From Clusia tigrina (Eukaryota; Arthropoda; Insecta; Diptera; Clusiidae), in assembly GCA_920105625.2 (NCBI GenBank), contig OV050030.1, positions 93,316,652 through 93,380,651 of the forward strand: 64,000 nt of DNA, written 5' to 3'. The notes under the pieces are model-generated. The model had not been told where the DNA came from and searched no databases. It saw only the letters and a list, made by a program, of their open reading frames with translations. Positions 32,640-43,625 of the stretch are shown here, piece after piece (position 1 is the first letter of the stretch; each line of letters begins with the position of its first letter). The position numbers were made by a program, and so were the translations under genes.

Positions 32640-33515
32640 TTTTTTCTTTTTTAAATTCAGATAATTTTTAAATAAATTTTATTTTAAAAAACCGATGTCC
32701 CTAGTACCGCACGAGTGAATTTTTGTTCGTTTTAAAAAAGATTTGTTGAAATAAATAAAAATCGCTACTTTTTATATTTTATGAGCATCCAAATCCCTAT
32801 TTATTATTATATTAATCGGCTAAAGCTTTTTTCCGTACCGATTACAGAAAATCCACTGATCCGTTTTTTTGAAATTTGCATAATCTTAAAGCGTTTGTAC
32901 TGCAGATGTGCAGAATATATATAGTTTTTCTTATATTTAATTTGTTCATAATCAAATCGTGAAAATAATAAATATCCACCACATAGCTGCTGTTGGCGTT
33001 TGCGAAAACAACAAACAGATGGCGCTGTGTGAAAAATATTTGCTTAAAAGTAGGCACCTCTTTATACGATGAGATAAGCATTTTATTTACACATACGAGT
33101 ATACATACAAAATTTACATGGGGACGGAAAATTCAAAAAAAGTTTAAAAAAGGTGACTACAGCATATGCAACGCAGAAGTATGAAGGAGTTCAGTTAAAT
33201 ATTAAAGCTAATGGATTGAATACTCTGTGTTGACATGGCGAAAAGAAAAATAAATATTTGAGAAAGCAAAATGCACACAGTAGGTGCCTATTACAGGTCG
33301 TTGTTGTGAGTAACAAAGAAAAAATAATATTCGAAAGTCGGCTCAGTTGAATTTTGAATTTGTTTCCTTTGATTGTAATGGTTTTCGCGGCAAATAATTC
33401 GTTATTCATATTATGATAGCAGTGAGAGGGAGCAGTATTGGTTTGCTACGATTAAGAAACAGTAGATTATAAATACATTTGATTTTTTTTAAAAAATCAA
33501 ATTGCGTAGTATATT
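32640..33515. other. AT-rich stretch, nothing recognised
   Basis: No ORF with family resemblance on either strand. Homopolymer runs and short AT repeats only. Confidence 0.4.
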
Positions 33516-33519
33516 TTTG

Positions 33520-34235
33520 ATTATTTCAGGCAACCTAACTACTGCAGTATTTTTCAAAAGGAAGTTTTTGCAGCATGAAAAGCCACAAAGTTCGCCTACA
33601 AAGTAGAAACTACGAACTCCAAAAAAGACTTCAACATAGATAGTCAGGCTGCGATCAAAGCTGGAGGATTCCATTGCTAAAAGCGGACTCTTACTACCAA
33701 ACGCGAAAGTAAGGAACGTACTGGTGTCTCTAAAAATTATCAATAGCCATATTGCAGATGACAGGATGAGAAAGGTGGAAGAAAGGTGGAGCTTTGGCAT
33801 TTTACATGTGGTTGTAGCTCATGTGCAAACCGTATGGCACTCAGATCAAATCGATACTGGGACTTCCGAGGAAGGATTGCAGAACGGTAGTAGGAATTCT
33901 GTCAGGAAACTGTCTAACGGCGATACACCCTAAAAGAATCGGACTCATAAAGAGCAATGAATGCAGGAAATATGGGGAGAAAGGTACAAGGGAAACTTTG
34001 GAGCATCTTCTATGTCTATGCTCCTCAAAATCGGAAACGCGCCTAACGCAACTGGGAGCCCCTTGGTTTGAAGGACTAGAAGAGATCGCATAATTAGGGA
34101 CAGTTTCGCTCTTGAGATTTGCTAAGAGCGTCTCTCTGTTCAACGATTTATACCACAACTCTTAAACGAATAATCCACCTGGTTCCGCAAAAGACCCTGC
34201 AGGTCTATGTGTAGCCTTCACGGCCAGCCAGTTTA
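33520..34235 (+). mobile_element. LOA/R1-like LINE, 3' end only
   Basis: 5'-truncated plus-strand LINE. RNase H pieces at about 33560-33660 (AACKATKF-like, DSQAAIKAG). The open C-terminal tail at 33821-34093 reads LGLPRKDCRTVVGILSGNCL, ECRKYGEKGTRETLEHLLC and TRLTQLGAPWFEGLEEIA. A 3' UTR follows, ending in CAGTTTAACCTAACCTAAC at about 34216-34235. The HLLC tail and the repeat-type 3' end match the LINE at 9440-15683. The tail resembles a zinc motif with the first cysteine pair degraded (CRKY). Confidence 0.7.
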
Positions 34236-34459
34236 ACCTAACCTAACTTTAATTGATTCCAATAAGGTGACGTTGTATTTAGTTCGCGAAAGTTCGATTC
34301 ATTTAATTGCGGTGATTTATCATTACATTGTTCATTCTGCAGTGCCTTACATTTTTTTTCAGAGATTACATCAGGTAACAATGAAACATTTACATTATGT
34401 TGTCACAAAGGTAAAGTTCACTTATAACCATTATTCAAAATACATTCGTTCAAAATCTT

Positions 34460-34732
34460 TTTGTCGGCCTTAATTCAGATGACCCAAAAATTAAGCAACG
34501 TTTCAAAAATTATATTTCAAATATTCTTTCTTATAATTTTTCATTTGTAATGGTTAGTTCCGAGGCCAATGTGTCTGATACAGCTTTCAATGGCGTTTAT
34601 CATTTCAAAATACATGACATATATTACCATCGTGCTGTTGCGTTAACTTCTGAATACGGTCGTCAGCCGAGTTACGCACAGCTGTATTTTTATGATGTGG
34701 ATACAGTTAAATATTGTTTGGTCTTTTAAGTC
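34460..34732 (+). pseudogene. Helitron-like N-terminal domain fragment
   Basis: A plus-strand frame open for about 90 codons ends at a stop at 34728-34730. It contains DDPKIKQRFKNYI, YHFKIHDIYYHRAVALT and PSYAQLYFYD. This resembles the helitron_like_N region (FKIxGxxYHRxGSLLP...PxFAQIYIYD) of Helitron Rep/helicase proteins, which start rolling-circle transposition. No HxH Rep motif or helicase was found downstream. Assignment is from pattern memory. Confidence 0.5.
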
Positions 34733-35089
34733 GATCTCCGAATATTGTCATTGTAAACCAAATACCTTCCCCAAATATTTGAATTTCCATAGGGAGCTGT
34801 CGAATTTCGGCGGGTGGGTTCCATTAGTTTTTTCAAATACTGCAACGAATTTATTTAAACAGGGGTATTCGTCAGCGTTGTCTAAAGTTCGTAACATAAT
34901 TTATTTTGTTAGCAACGTGCATTTTCAACAGTTTAATTTTTATTTTTTTAACTTAACTTTCTAAATATACAATCTTTAAATAAGTGCCTATCGTAGTCCC
35001 TAACTATGTGTTGAGATGTCCCAGTCGAGTCGGTAAAACCCTCAAACTGCTAGTTCATTTTTTTCCTATATTGTAAAGGAAGTGCAAAT

Positions 35090-36240
35090 CTTCAAAAAGA
35101 TAGTATTGCGACACCAGTAGTGTGGGGTTCCTACATACTAGAACCACCTCCATTGTAGCCTCCTCTGGAAGGATGGCCGCAAGGTATTAGTTCTGCGCGG
35201 GGTAGTAAAGTCTTCGCCACTCCAAGTTGCGGTGGTGTCACACACCACAGCCCTTCTCTTTGGGGTCACAATCATATTCTCAACTATTTTGTTGGATATC
35301 TCAGGCTCTCCACACACTCCTTTTAGTGCCTCTCTAGCACTTTTATACCGTGGGCTACAGAATAATACATATTTGACATACTCTATATCTGTACTTCCAC
35401 AGTTTGCGCTGTAGGGGATTCCTCCAGATGGAATATGTGGAGGTGTGCCAAACCTCCATGCCCTGTTAGCACTTGCGTGACGTAATAATTGACCTCACCA
35501 TGTGACCTGCTTACCTGTTTCTGATTATTAGGGATCAACCTCCTTGTCAAGCGGCCTTTTGAAGCTGATTGTCAGGTGCTCTTCAACACTATCGTTTCTG
35601 TACCTTTGGCGTGGTAGAGGTTCTTCGCCTCCTTCGCCATAAGATTCACGGGAGTCATGCTGGCTGTCACCAAGATATCTGTGGGCGTGGTGCGGTATTA
35701 GCAGTTTACTCGCGGCACACTTCTTATGTATGCTGCCTCTATGGTGGGGACATAAGCTTTCAGATCCGTAATTTCGGCCCATATTGGCGCCCCATAAAGA
35801 ATAATGGATCTAAAAACTCAAACGAAACGTTGAGCAATATTCTACAAAGGAGAGCGAATGTCTGTGCTTTTTTATCTTCCAAGCACCGCAGATGTTCTTG
35901 GAAACTAAGCCTTGTATCTATAAACACGCCTACTTGAGGTGTGGAGTCGTGGTTAAGGACATTCACCACTTCTTATTTTCACGTTCTCTAATACCTTGCA
36001 GCTTGGAACCAGGATTGCCTCGGTCTTGTGTTCCAAGTTAAGTCCAACGTTTGACAGCCATCTTTCGATGGTAGCCACAGCTCTGTTGCCCTCTGCTACG
36101 TCTACCTCCAAATATTTCAATATAATTCCCAATGCTATGTCGTCCGCGTATCTGATGCTTTTAACACCATCGGAGACCTGTACGAGGAGGGTGGCGTCGT
36201 GCGTAGTATTCCAGAGTAGCTGTCCTAGCACCGCGGTATC
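35090..36240 (-). mobile_element. R1-like LINE, RT C-terminal part and tail
   Basis: Minus-strand, 5'-truncated. 36231-35953: LLWNTTHDATLLVQVSDGVK, RYADDIAL (catalytic motif intact), VATIERWLSNVGLNLEHKTE. 35969-35760: VGVFIDTRLSFQEHLRCLED, KAQTFALLCRIL. The tail at about 35450-35330 has a cysteine pattern CGSTDIEYVKYVLFCSPRY. Frames change at about 35960 and 35760. The 3' UTR reaches about 35090. It differs from the other LINEs here in lacking RNase H between RT and the cysteine tail. Confidence 0.65.
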
Positions 36241-37095
36241 TCATATAAAACAAAGATATTTCCTTGAGTAATTTTTTTTTACGATGTATGCTTCTCTCAA
36301 GAATTTTGTTTCGGTTTTTTGCTACCTTTTTCCAAAGAAACATATGTATAGCCATTTATTTTGTCCTTGATATTTCAATCTGTATTGCGTATAGACGTTT
36401 GTGCTTACCGCTGCCGATTAGATTGACGGTGAAAATACAGCCGTTCGTGCTGAGATACTCAAATTCGAGCAAAGCAAGTTGCGCATATTGATCTTAATTC
36501 GTGTGACATTCGTATTCGCTATAATCGCGTTTTAATTTGTATTAAGTTAATTTGTGTTTTTTGCCTATTGTGCGGTATTTTATGCAAAACACTAAATTTC
36601 TGTAAATAACAACTGACAGAGACAGTACAAATAAATAAATATATAAAAAAAACAAACACCAGCGGCTCGTGTCTTTCAAATACTGGGGATTATTTGGACA
36701 GTAATACAGCGGCTACAATCTCCGTTTAATAATTGCATTATTAATTTGTGAAGTCATCACAATAGATGGCGCGAACCAAAAATTGGTGTGATTCATGTTT
36801 TGATAATAAACCCTAAAAGTAGGCATACTATTTTTATTTTAGAAAATTTATTTACATATTTTATTGCTATTATATTATTTTAAAAAATTTCAAACTGGCG
36901 TCGACAGGGATTCTGGCAGTGATGGGCGCTGATAACCATTTAGGCGTAGCTCGGTGCTGCAACGATCTCCCTAAAATAAAAAAGCTATATACAAAAAAGC
37001 GAAAGAGAGTCCTTCGGCTCCAGATATATCCACAATAGAGCTCTCCAAAATTACTACAGTCCCCAAATCGACGGTTTCGACCGACGGAAAAACAG
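36240..37095. other. No gene recognised
   Basis: AT-rich sequence between the R1-like RT and the Jockey ORF1. Part of it may be the Jockey 5' leader, but there is no sequence support for a boundary. Confidence 0.35.
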
Positions 37096-37099
37096 AGGT

Positions 37100-38000
37100 A
37101 AATACTAGTGCTATACAAAATAACTCCAACTACCGGACTAAAATCTGCAAAAATTTCAAAGAGTGGTGTGTCGAACGAAAATCGATTTGCACTTTTAGAT
37201 AATGATTATCAGCAAAATTATGTGCAAACAATAAACAAAACATATAAACCACCGCCAATTTACTAAAGAGAAAGAAACAATAGACCTTTAGTTAAAAAAT
37301 TAACACGCATTGCTGGTGACAGCAACTTTCACGTGATTCCCTTAATAAAAGGTAATATACACGAAACGAGAATACAGATTTATATGAGTCAAACTATGAA
37401 ATTTGATTAAAGAACTAGATGGCAATAAAAACTGCTACCATACATACCAGCTTAAAAGCAGCATAGAAATTTTAGTACTCAACAAAGGCTTCGAAAGCAA
37501 TGTTGATCCTATTGAAATCAAAGACGGTCTCAAACAAATTGGTTTTCGTGCTAAATCAGTACAGAATATTACAAATAAAAACAAAATACCACAACCGCTG
37601 TTCAGAGTCGAACTAGAGCCTGAAAACTACAAACTAAAGAAAGGTGACACTCATCCGATATACGATCTTCGGTATCTATTGCACAGAAAGATCACGGTCG
37701 AGGACCTCACAAGCGAAGTGGACTCATACAGTGCTTTAACTGGCAAGAATATGGGCATACAAAAAGTTATTGCACACGCGTTTGCATAATTTTTGGTGAG
37801 TTGCACGCATCTTCCACCTGAAGCAGGAGTAAAGATAATACTCAAGTCAAAAAATGCAACAACTGTAGCGATAACCATATTGCGAATCATAGGGGTTGTC
37901 CGGCTTTCACAGCAATGAAACAAAAACTTCTTAACCAATTTAAAATTCTTCTTTTTTTTAGACTCCACTTTTATTTGCATTCTACCCCTTGGAGCAATAA
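37100..38000 (+). pseudogene. Jockey ORF1 (gag-like)
   Basis: Plus-strand ORF1. The N-terminal part in one frame reads ENRFALLDNDY, TYKPPPIY, VKKLTRIAGDSNFHVIPL (37160-37370). A frame change near 37395 leads to an open stretch 37403-37789 with ELDGNKNCYHTYQLKSSIEI, GLKQIGFRAKSVQNI and FRVELEPENYKLK. A knuckle C-F-N-W-QEYGHTKSYC lies in a third frame (one Cys changed to Trp). A second knuckle CNNCSDNHIANHRGCP is at about 37855-37905. Role by family: RNA-binding Jockey ORF1 protein. Broken. Confidence 0.75.
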
Positions 38001-38164
38001 TCAAATTATATAACAATATTAAACAACTAACTACATAAATAAATACAAAAAGTTATTTTTTAAATAGTTATTTAAAACAGCATGAGGAAAAGGAGTCAGT
38101 GTTAATCTCCCATAAGGTTAGTTCAGAATTAATGCATTCGAAAATTATTATCATAAATTGAGTG

Positions 38165-38600
38165 GTGTTGCTCGCTTCAGTCGACGTGTTGTGCCTGTCC
38201 TCTCCAGAAGATTTGAAACTAGATATTAGGATGCTTTCTTAGTCGTTCCAGGTATTTATTGCTCTATCTTGATATTTCCTCATCGACAGTAGGGATGTTT
38301 AAGTCGTGACGTATTATTTCATTCCTTAGGAGCCTTTACTATCATGCGTAATACTTTTGCTTAGAATCTCTCAATGATTTTAATATTAGTTTTTGCCGCT
38401 GAACCCCATAGCTGTCCATAAGGGTTTTAGGATTGTTTTATAAATGAGCAGTTTATTCTCAAGCGATAACTGGAATTATTCCCCAAAAGCCAATATAAAA
38501 AATTAAGCTTGATTCCAAGTTGTTTTCTCTTCGGAAAAATATGCTTCTGCCATGTCAGACGATGTGGAAACTCCAACGATGTGGTCCTAGACGCAGGAAT
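38165..38600 (-). pseudogene. Jockey RT C-terminal fragment, inverted
   Basis: Minus-strand frames: RLTWQKHIFPKRKQLGIKL, NFLYWLLGNNS, then LWGSAAKTNIKIIERF, KVLRMIV and RRLKRATPLNL. These are the thumb and tail of Jockey ORF2 in the opposite orientation to the ORF1 at 37100-38000 and to the linker at 38600-39000. The fragment shares its right edge with the plus-strand linker. Confidence 0.65.
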
Positions 38601-38604
38601 CAAA

Positions 38605-38990
38605 TCAAGCCAACAGCATAAATTTAGAAGAAATAAACATACAACGCATATTTTCATAAGAAAGCAAATCATTGAGAAGAGAAAGCTGAGAAAGAGGTGG
38701 CAGATAACTAGATCGCCCGAAGATAAACACAATTTAAATATAGCCTGCAAAAAACTCAAGAAAATATTAACTAAAAGACAAAATATAGAAGTTGAAAATT
38801 ACCTAAAAAACCTGACGCCTACCAAGGATACTACGACTCATGGAAATGCACAAAGAAATTAAAAACTCACATAAGGTATCAGCCACCACTACGGAAAGAT
38901 GACAATTCATGGGCTAATACCAATGAAGAAAAAGCAACAACATTGGCTAAATACTTTGAAAAAAGTCCTATCAACTAACGAAGATAAATA
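38605..38990 (+). pseudogene. Jockey ORF2 linker fragment
   Basis: The plus-strand frame through 38862 reads IEKRKLRKRWQITRSPEDKH, NIACKKLKKIL and VENYLKNLTPTKDT. It continues in the next frame with YDSWKCTKKLKTHIR and NSWANTNEEKATTLAKYFEK. This is the Jockey segment between endonuclease and RT, the same region as the duplicated unit at 5901-6760. Neither endonuclease nor RT is attached. Confidence 0.7.
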
Positions 38991-38999
38991 AAGTTAATT

Positions 39000-40090
39000 T
39001 GAAACTGAAGTTTAAAAAATATATATATATTGCGCCGTCAACCAAAGTGAAATATTTCCTATAAGTGAAATTATGTTCGTGCCATAAAAAAAAACTAAAG
39101 AGGCAGAATTTTGTGAGCATTCGTTATTGGGTGCAAATAGAAGTCGGGAAAAGGAAGCTGCCTCATCAGGCAGAGATACAAATACAAAAAAATAAATAAA
39201 TAGTTGTAAGTAGATGTCATTTATTTAAGTTACTAAGTATGTATTATATATTTAAATAGAAAAGTAAAAATGTTTAGTTATGTTAGGCTAAGACGGAAAG
39301 TATGGGGCGGGCTCGCTTGTCGTCGAGGAAGAGGATGCCCGGCGGAAAGGAAAAAAAATGGTGAGGTGGATGTTTTTCTTTTGTAGTGTTGGCCCACCCG
39401 ATGCAGTGTGGCGGGTTGAGGACCACGACCGTTGCTGTGAGCTAGCCACGGCCACCCCGTGCAAGTGGATTTAGTTAAGCACGTATACATATACTCGTAT
39501 ATGTAAAAAAAACATGGTTTTTATTTAATAAATATGGTGTGTTTGAATGATTAATTGAAATGATTCAATTTTAATAGCTTAAGATCATTATTTATTTTTT
39601 TGTTTGTTGTAAAGGAATGAAGAAATAGTGTTTTCCAAAATTTAATGATGTTCCATTTTTTTCATAATTTCATCGTATTGGATCATCCATTATTGAAATG
39701 GGATGTAAAAAAAGCACCGTACACAGCAACAACAATGTACACATTACGAACGATTTCGATATTGAGTACACGCTAAATTGATGATGCAATATGATGAAAT
39801 TATGGAAAAAAATCACTTTTCACTATGTTTTCTTGAATCCAAACACATTTTTTGCACTGAACACACTTAAAATCACATTTTAAATTATTATATTTATGAA
39901 ACCCAAAAACAATCACTTGTAATACAATTCCAATTGGAAGGCAGCGAATGTATGACCGGCTGTATCAGAATCCAAGAGTGAAAGAAAGAGATTGGCAAAC
40001 ATGTGCATTTTGACAGGTTCATCTGTTTAACATTTGTATGCTGTCAATCAAATTAATGAGTGTATGTATGAGTTTGTGTATTAGGTTGGA
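39000..40090. other. AT-rich stretch, no gene recognised
   Basis: One slightly GC-richer patch (39290-39480) has a minus-strand ORF without recognisable content. Nothing else. Confidence 0.4.
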
Positions 40091-40094
40091 TCCA

Positions 40095-40500
40095 TTTTTA
40101 TACCCTTTACCTTTAAAAAAGATTAAAAGGGTATACTATCTTGGTGCTTTTGAGAGGGGTTGCAATTTCAAGAAGGAGGCGTGGTAGGTATGAACATATA
40201 TATACAGATATGATCAAAATCACTTTCTAAGCAATTTTTATTTTGTCCGCCCGTCTGTAAGTCTGTCCGTCTGTCCGTCTGTGGCCACTTTTTTTACACC
40301 GTTAGAGCTATCTTAATGACATTTTGCAAAAGTGTAGCCTGCACAAAGATACAGAACCGGATTGCTATATGGGCCGATTTGGACAAAGACCACGCCTACC
40401 TCCCATATAAGGAACTTTTTTCACATTTTTTAAAATGACTATAACTTCGGTCCAATTGACGGAATCGTGACATTATTTAGCAGTTATGGAGATGTGACAA
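40095..40500. repeat. Interspersed repeat with TATACCCTTT hairpin and GTCTGTCC tract
   Basis: Starts with the inverted repeat TATACCCTTT ... AAAAGGGTATA (40101-40138). A GTCTGTCCGTCTGTCCGTC tract follows at 40258-40281, then a unique-looking AT-rich tail. This layout (hairpin plus GTCTGTCC run) is common in non-coding dispersed repeats of flies. No ORF. The family is not identified. Confidence 0.5.
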
Positions 40501-41870
40501 AAGTATGTATTTATATTATATAGCTGGTTAACAAAACATGCATTTTCCTTTATTTACTAAAATAAATCTGACATTATTTAAATTTTTAAGAAATATTTAT
40601 TTGTGATTAAATAATGATACAAAACTTAGAGTTAATTTTGCTGATATATGTATGTACAAACATACATATGGATGCCTATTTTGAAAATATTGATAGAAAT
40701 TTCATAACAAATTAAATTCTTATGCATTTTATTTTTAAATGAGCAGACCACAAAAAAAAAATAGCTCCAATGATGTGCAATTATAAATCATACTAGACAT
40801 AAAAACGCTTAATTTTCATTTCATACTATTTTATTGTATCGCTACCTGCCAGAACTATGTATGTATGTATATATATAGGAACGTGTGTATTCAGAATTCA
40901 TTTTTGGGTTTGTTTTCTGTCTTTTTATTTTTCACATGAGTATACAAGCATACACATGTATGTATTCAGAATTCTGTAGTTTTCATGATTCTGTAGTTAT
41001 CATGATTTGTAGGGTTGCCCATTTAGCTCGTAATATGAAAGAGAGAATCAATTGTTTTGTTCTCGCTCTTGATTATACTTCTTATTACGTTTATATTCTT
41101 TGATAAGACACTTTGATTCAAATGGCAATAAGATGGATCTTGACCAGGGAACACTAAGAAAGTAAAAGTTCACCGGCATTCTTCGGTATAAACTCTCCAT
41201 AGTTAGGGAAAAATAACGTAGCGGTTTATTCCATCTTGGGTTTGCCATTACCAAATTTTTAAATAACACCATCTTAAAACTACTACCCTATTAATGTATC
41301 TTGGCTTTAGCTGTTTATAAGCAGTTCCAAGGTTAATTTACTTAACCCTGCGGCCACCCGTTCAATTTCTTGCCCATCAAGTACTCACACGTATTGTCTG
41401 TCAAAACCTGTTCTAGTCGTGGCTGTGACGTAGGCTGCATTTGATGGGCAAGATGGTATAAAATAAATAAAATAAAAAATAAATATAACAATAAATTTAA
41501 TCATTTCTGCCGTTTTTATTTGTTTATCGATTTTTTAAAATGTAATATGGTTTTTCCGTAATTTTTCACTTAATACATCGAATTCATTGAATTTTACCGC
41601 AATATTTTGATGAGAAATCTCATTCCTTTTTCGATAGCAATTTTTCATCCAGATTTTTTTTCATTGATTTTTGTTGTGTTTCATTCATTTGTTTCTTTTT
41701 CAATCACACTGCCACCGCAGCCAAAATTTCTTTTATCTGCGTCTGACATTGTTGTCTCCACGCCGAAGGAGTAATCGAAAAATGAATGATTGAAGAGTTT
41801 GCAGTAGCGTCTCGGTGCAGAGATACTGCACACACAAATGAGTATGATGTGGGTAATGCAGAAACGTGTC
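40500..41870. other. No gene recognised; short inverted repeat
   Basis: AT-rich non-coding sequence. CTTGCCCATCAA (41369-41380) and its exact inverse TTGATGGGCAAG (41439-41450) flank a 58-bp segment. Confidence 0.4.
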
Positions 41871-41877
41871 GGGGCTG

Positions 41878-42232
41878 CAAGCATGGTGACTGCAGAACGA
41901 ATTTTTAAAACCAATTTTCCCGACGTAGATGTCAAAATTTAAGTTATAGTACAATGCAATCAAAACAAATATGCAAACAATTGGAAATAAAGTATTGATT
42001 TGAGTGAAGAAGAGTTATTTAATTTTTATATGTGTGAACTTTGAACTTTCAGAAGAAATTATGAGTCTATTTAACTTTTAAATATATTTTATATAAATAG
42101 TGTACTACTTTATGCAGCTCTTATATATTCTTCCATATTTCCTCTCAATTTCGTTTATTTTGATCGCACATTGCTTATGTTTGACAATTCCGGATGTATG
42201 AAATTCACCTTACAGCCACCATGTAAGTAATT
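41878..42232. repeat. MITE-like repeat, copy 1
   Basis: The left end GCATGGTGACTGCAG and right end CTTACAGCCACCATG form an imperfect inverted repeat. The interior is AT-rich without an ORF and matches copy 2 at 42657-42970 along most of its length (TTTGATTTGAGTGAA, ATGAGTCTATTTAACT, TCGCACATTGCTTATGTTTG, ACAATTCCGGA). A small non-autonomous DNA element is the simplest reading. Confidence 0.5.
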
Positions 42233-42488
42233 TCACCTTTTTCGATCATTTATAACCAATCATTGTTAGTGGTGAGTAAATGGATTTATTCAGCGTTCGA
42301 AAATTCAAAAAAAAAGGATAAAATAATTTTTATAACTACGAAACGGGGTGTAAAATATAAGTAATAATATTTTAATAAATGTTATTAGCGAATTTATATT
42401 TCGAATGAAATAAAATATAACAAAAATACAATTTATTAATGAAATAGTGTGTTCTTCTATTCATATTTACAAGAAGACAAAAATGATG

Positions 42489-42560
<72 letters not shown>
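42489..42560. repeat. (ATT)24 microsatellite
   Basis: Uninterrupted trinucleotide run of 72 bases between the two MITE-like repeats. The apparent poly-Asn ORF on the minus strand is only this repeat. Confidence 0.95.
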
Positions 42561-42656
42561 CATAACACAATCAATTATGACTGCATAGTTTTGGTGGAAT
42601 GAGTACTAGCTACTGAGGCGTTCAGGCGTTCGGTGCAGGGCAATGTGAATTTACCT

Positions 42657-42970
42657 ACATGGTGGCTGCAAGAACAAATTTTTTTGAATCTATTTTCCCT
42701 CAGTAATTGTCAAAATTGAAATTATAGAAATATGCGATCGAAACAAATATGCTAAAATTGCAAATAGAGCTTTGATTTGAGTGAAAAAGAATTTTTAAAA
42801 TGTTATTTTCGTAAAGTTTGAACAAAATGAGTCTATTTAACTATTAAATATATTTTATATAAATTATGTACCCCTTTAAGCAGCACTTATGTATTCTTCC
42901 ATTTCTCTCAATTTCGTTTCTTTTGATCGCACATTGCTTATGTTTGACAATTCCGGAAGTAAATTCACCA
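42657..42970. repeat. MITE-like repeat, copy 2 (right end lost)
   Basis: Left end TACATGGTGGCTGCAAG, then sequence parallel to copy 1 up to TTCCGGAAGTAAATTCACC. The expected right terminus (CAGCCACCATG) is absent. A tRNA-like element starts here instead. Confidence 0.5.
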
Positions 42971-43047
42971 AGGTGCAGGATTGGAACCTGCGGCCGTCGA
43001 GGTGTGAATCTAGCATGCTTACCACAAGACCACATAGGGCGGCTCGG
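42970..43047 (-). ncRNA. tRNA-like sequence (SINE head or tRNA pseudogene)
   Basis: On the minus strand there is an A-box-like TGTGGTCTTGTGGT and, 39 bases on, a B-box GGTTCCAATCC inside a perfect T-arm (GCAGG-TTCCAAT-CCTGC). The acceptor strands do not pair and the D-stem is poor. It is thus not a functional tRNA but probably a tRNA-derived SINE head or a pseudogene. Confidence 0.4.
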
Positions 43048-43049
43048 AT

Positions 43050-43464
43050 CAAAGAGAAGAAGATTTACAAAAAAGCATTTCACATTAGGTCGTGACTGTG
43101 AGACTGGTATGATAGGAAAATTGTTTACATATTTATTTATTTGTTAATATTTAAAAATACAAAATTTATGAAACTTGAAATAAAATGATTATGTTAATAT
43201 GCATCATGATTAACCCTCTAACCTTATACACGGCCTCCAGGCATAACTCACAAAAGTCACTTTTTAAACACATAGGAAAATTTTATGATATCAATATAAG
43301 TATAGTAATGTTGGTAGTACATTTGAGTACATTTCTCTCTCAGACAGCATATGCCAATGACGTTCAGTTTGGCATCTATAGCCATTAGTGTGGGAGCATC
43401 CGTTAAATAAACACCACATTTTGTAAAAAAAAGTAGTGATTTTCAAAACAATAAATCTTTCGAT
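43050..43464. other. No gene recognised
   Basis: AT-rich non-coding sequence up to the left boundary of the BEL/Pao array. Confidence 0.4.
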
Positions 43465-43625
43465 TGGGACATATTGTAATACACAACTATATTCCAATCT
43501 GTTGTTGTTAAGTCAGCCCCATTTTTTCTAAATAGAGTCCTGTTTGACTTCCGAAAGGCACCTTTGTAATATGGTCATCACCTGCAACTAGAGCAATTAG
43601 AAAGCATATGCATAGCAACAATACT
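43465..43625 (-). pseudogene. Env-like gene start, BEL copy 1 (truncated)
   Basis: Equivalent to the first part of the env gene at 57786 (signal-peptide region and about 50 codons). The sequence is nearly the same up to TGGGACATATTG, where homology to copy 3 stops (43465). The rest of env and the 3' LTR of copy 1 are missing. It overlaps the end of integrase in another frame. Confidence 0.7.

Noticed and set aside
39278..39490. 70-codon minus-strand ORF in a GC-richer patch
   Set aside because: Proline/serine-rich, no family resemblance, no neighbouring support.
42372..42563. ORF with a run of asparagines (minus strand)
   Set aside because: It is only the translation of the ATT microsatellite.
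42970..43047. Functional tRNA gene
   Set aside because: The T-arm is good, but the acceptor strands do not pair and the D-stem is weak.
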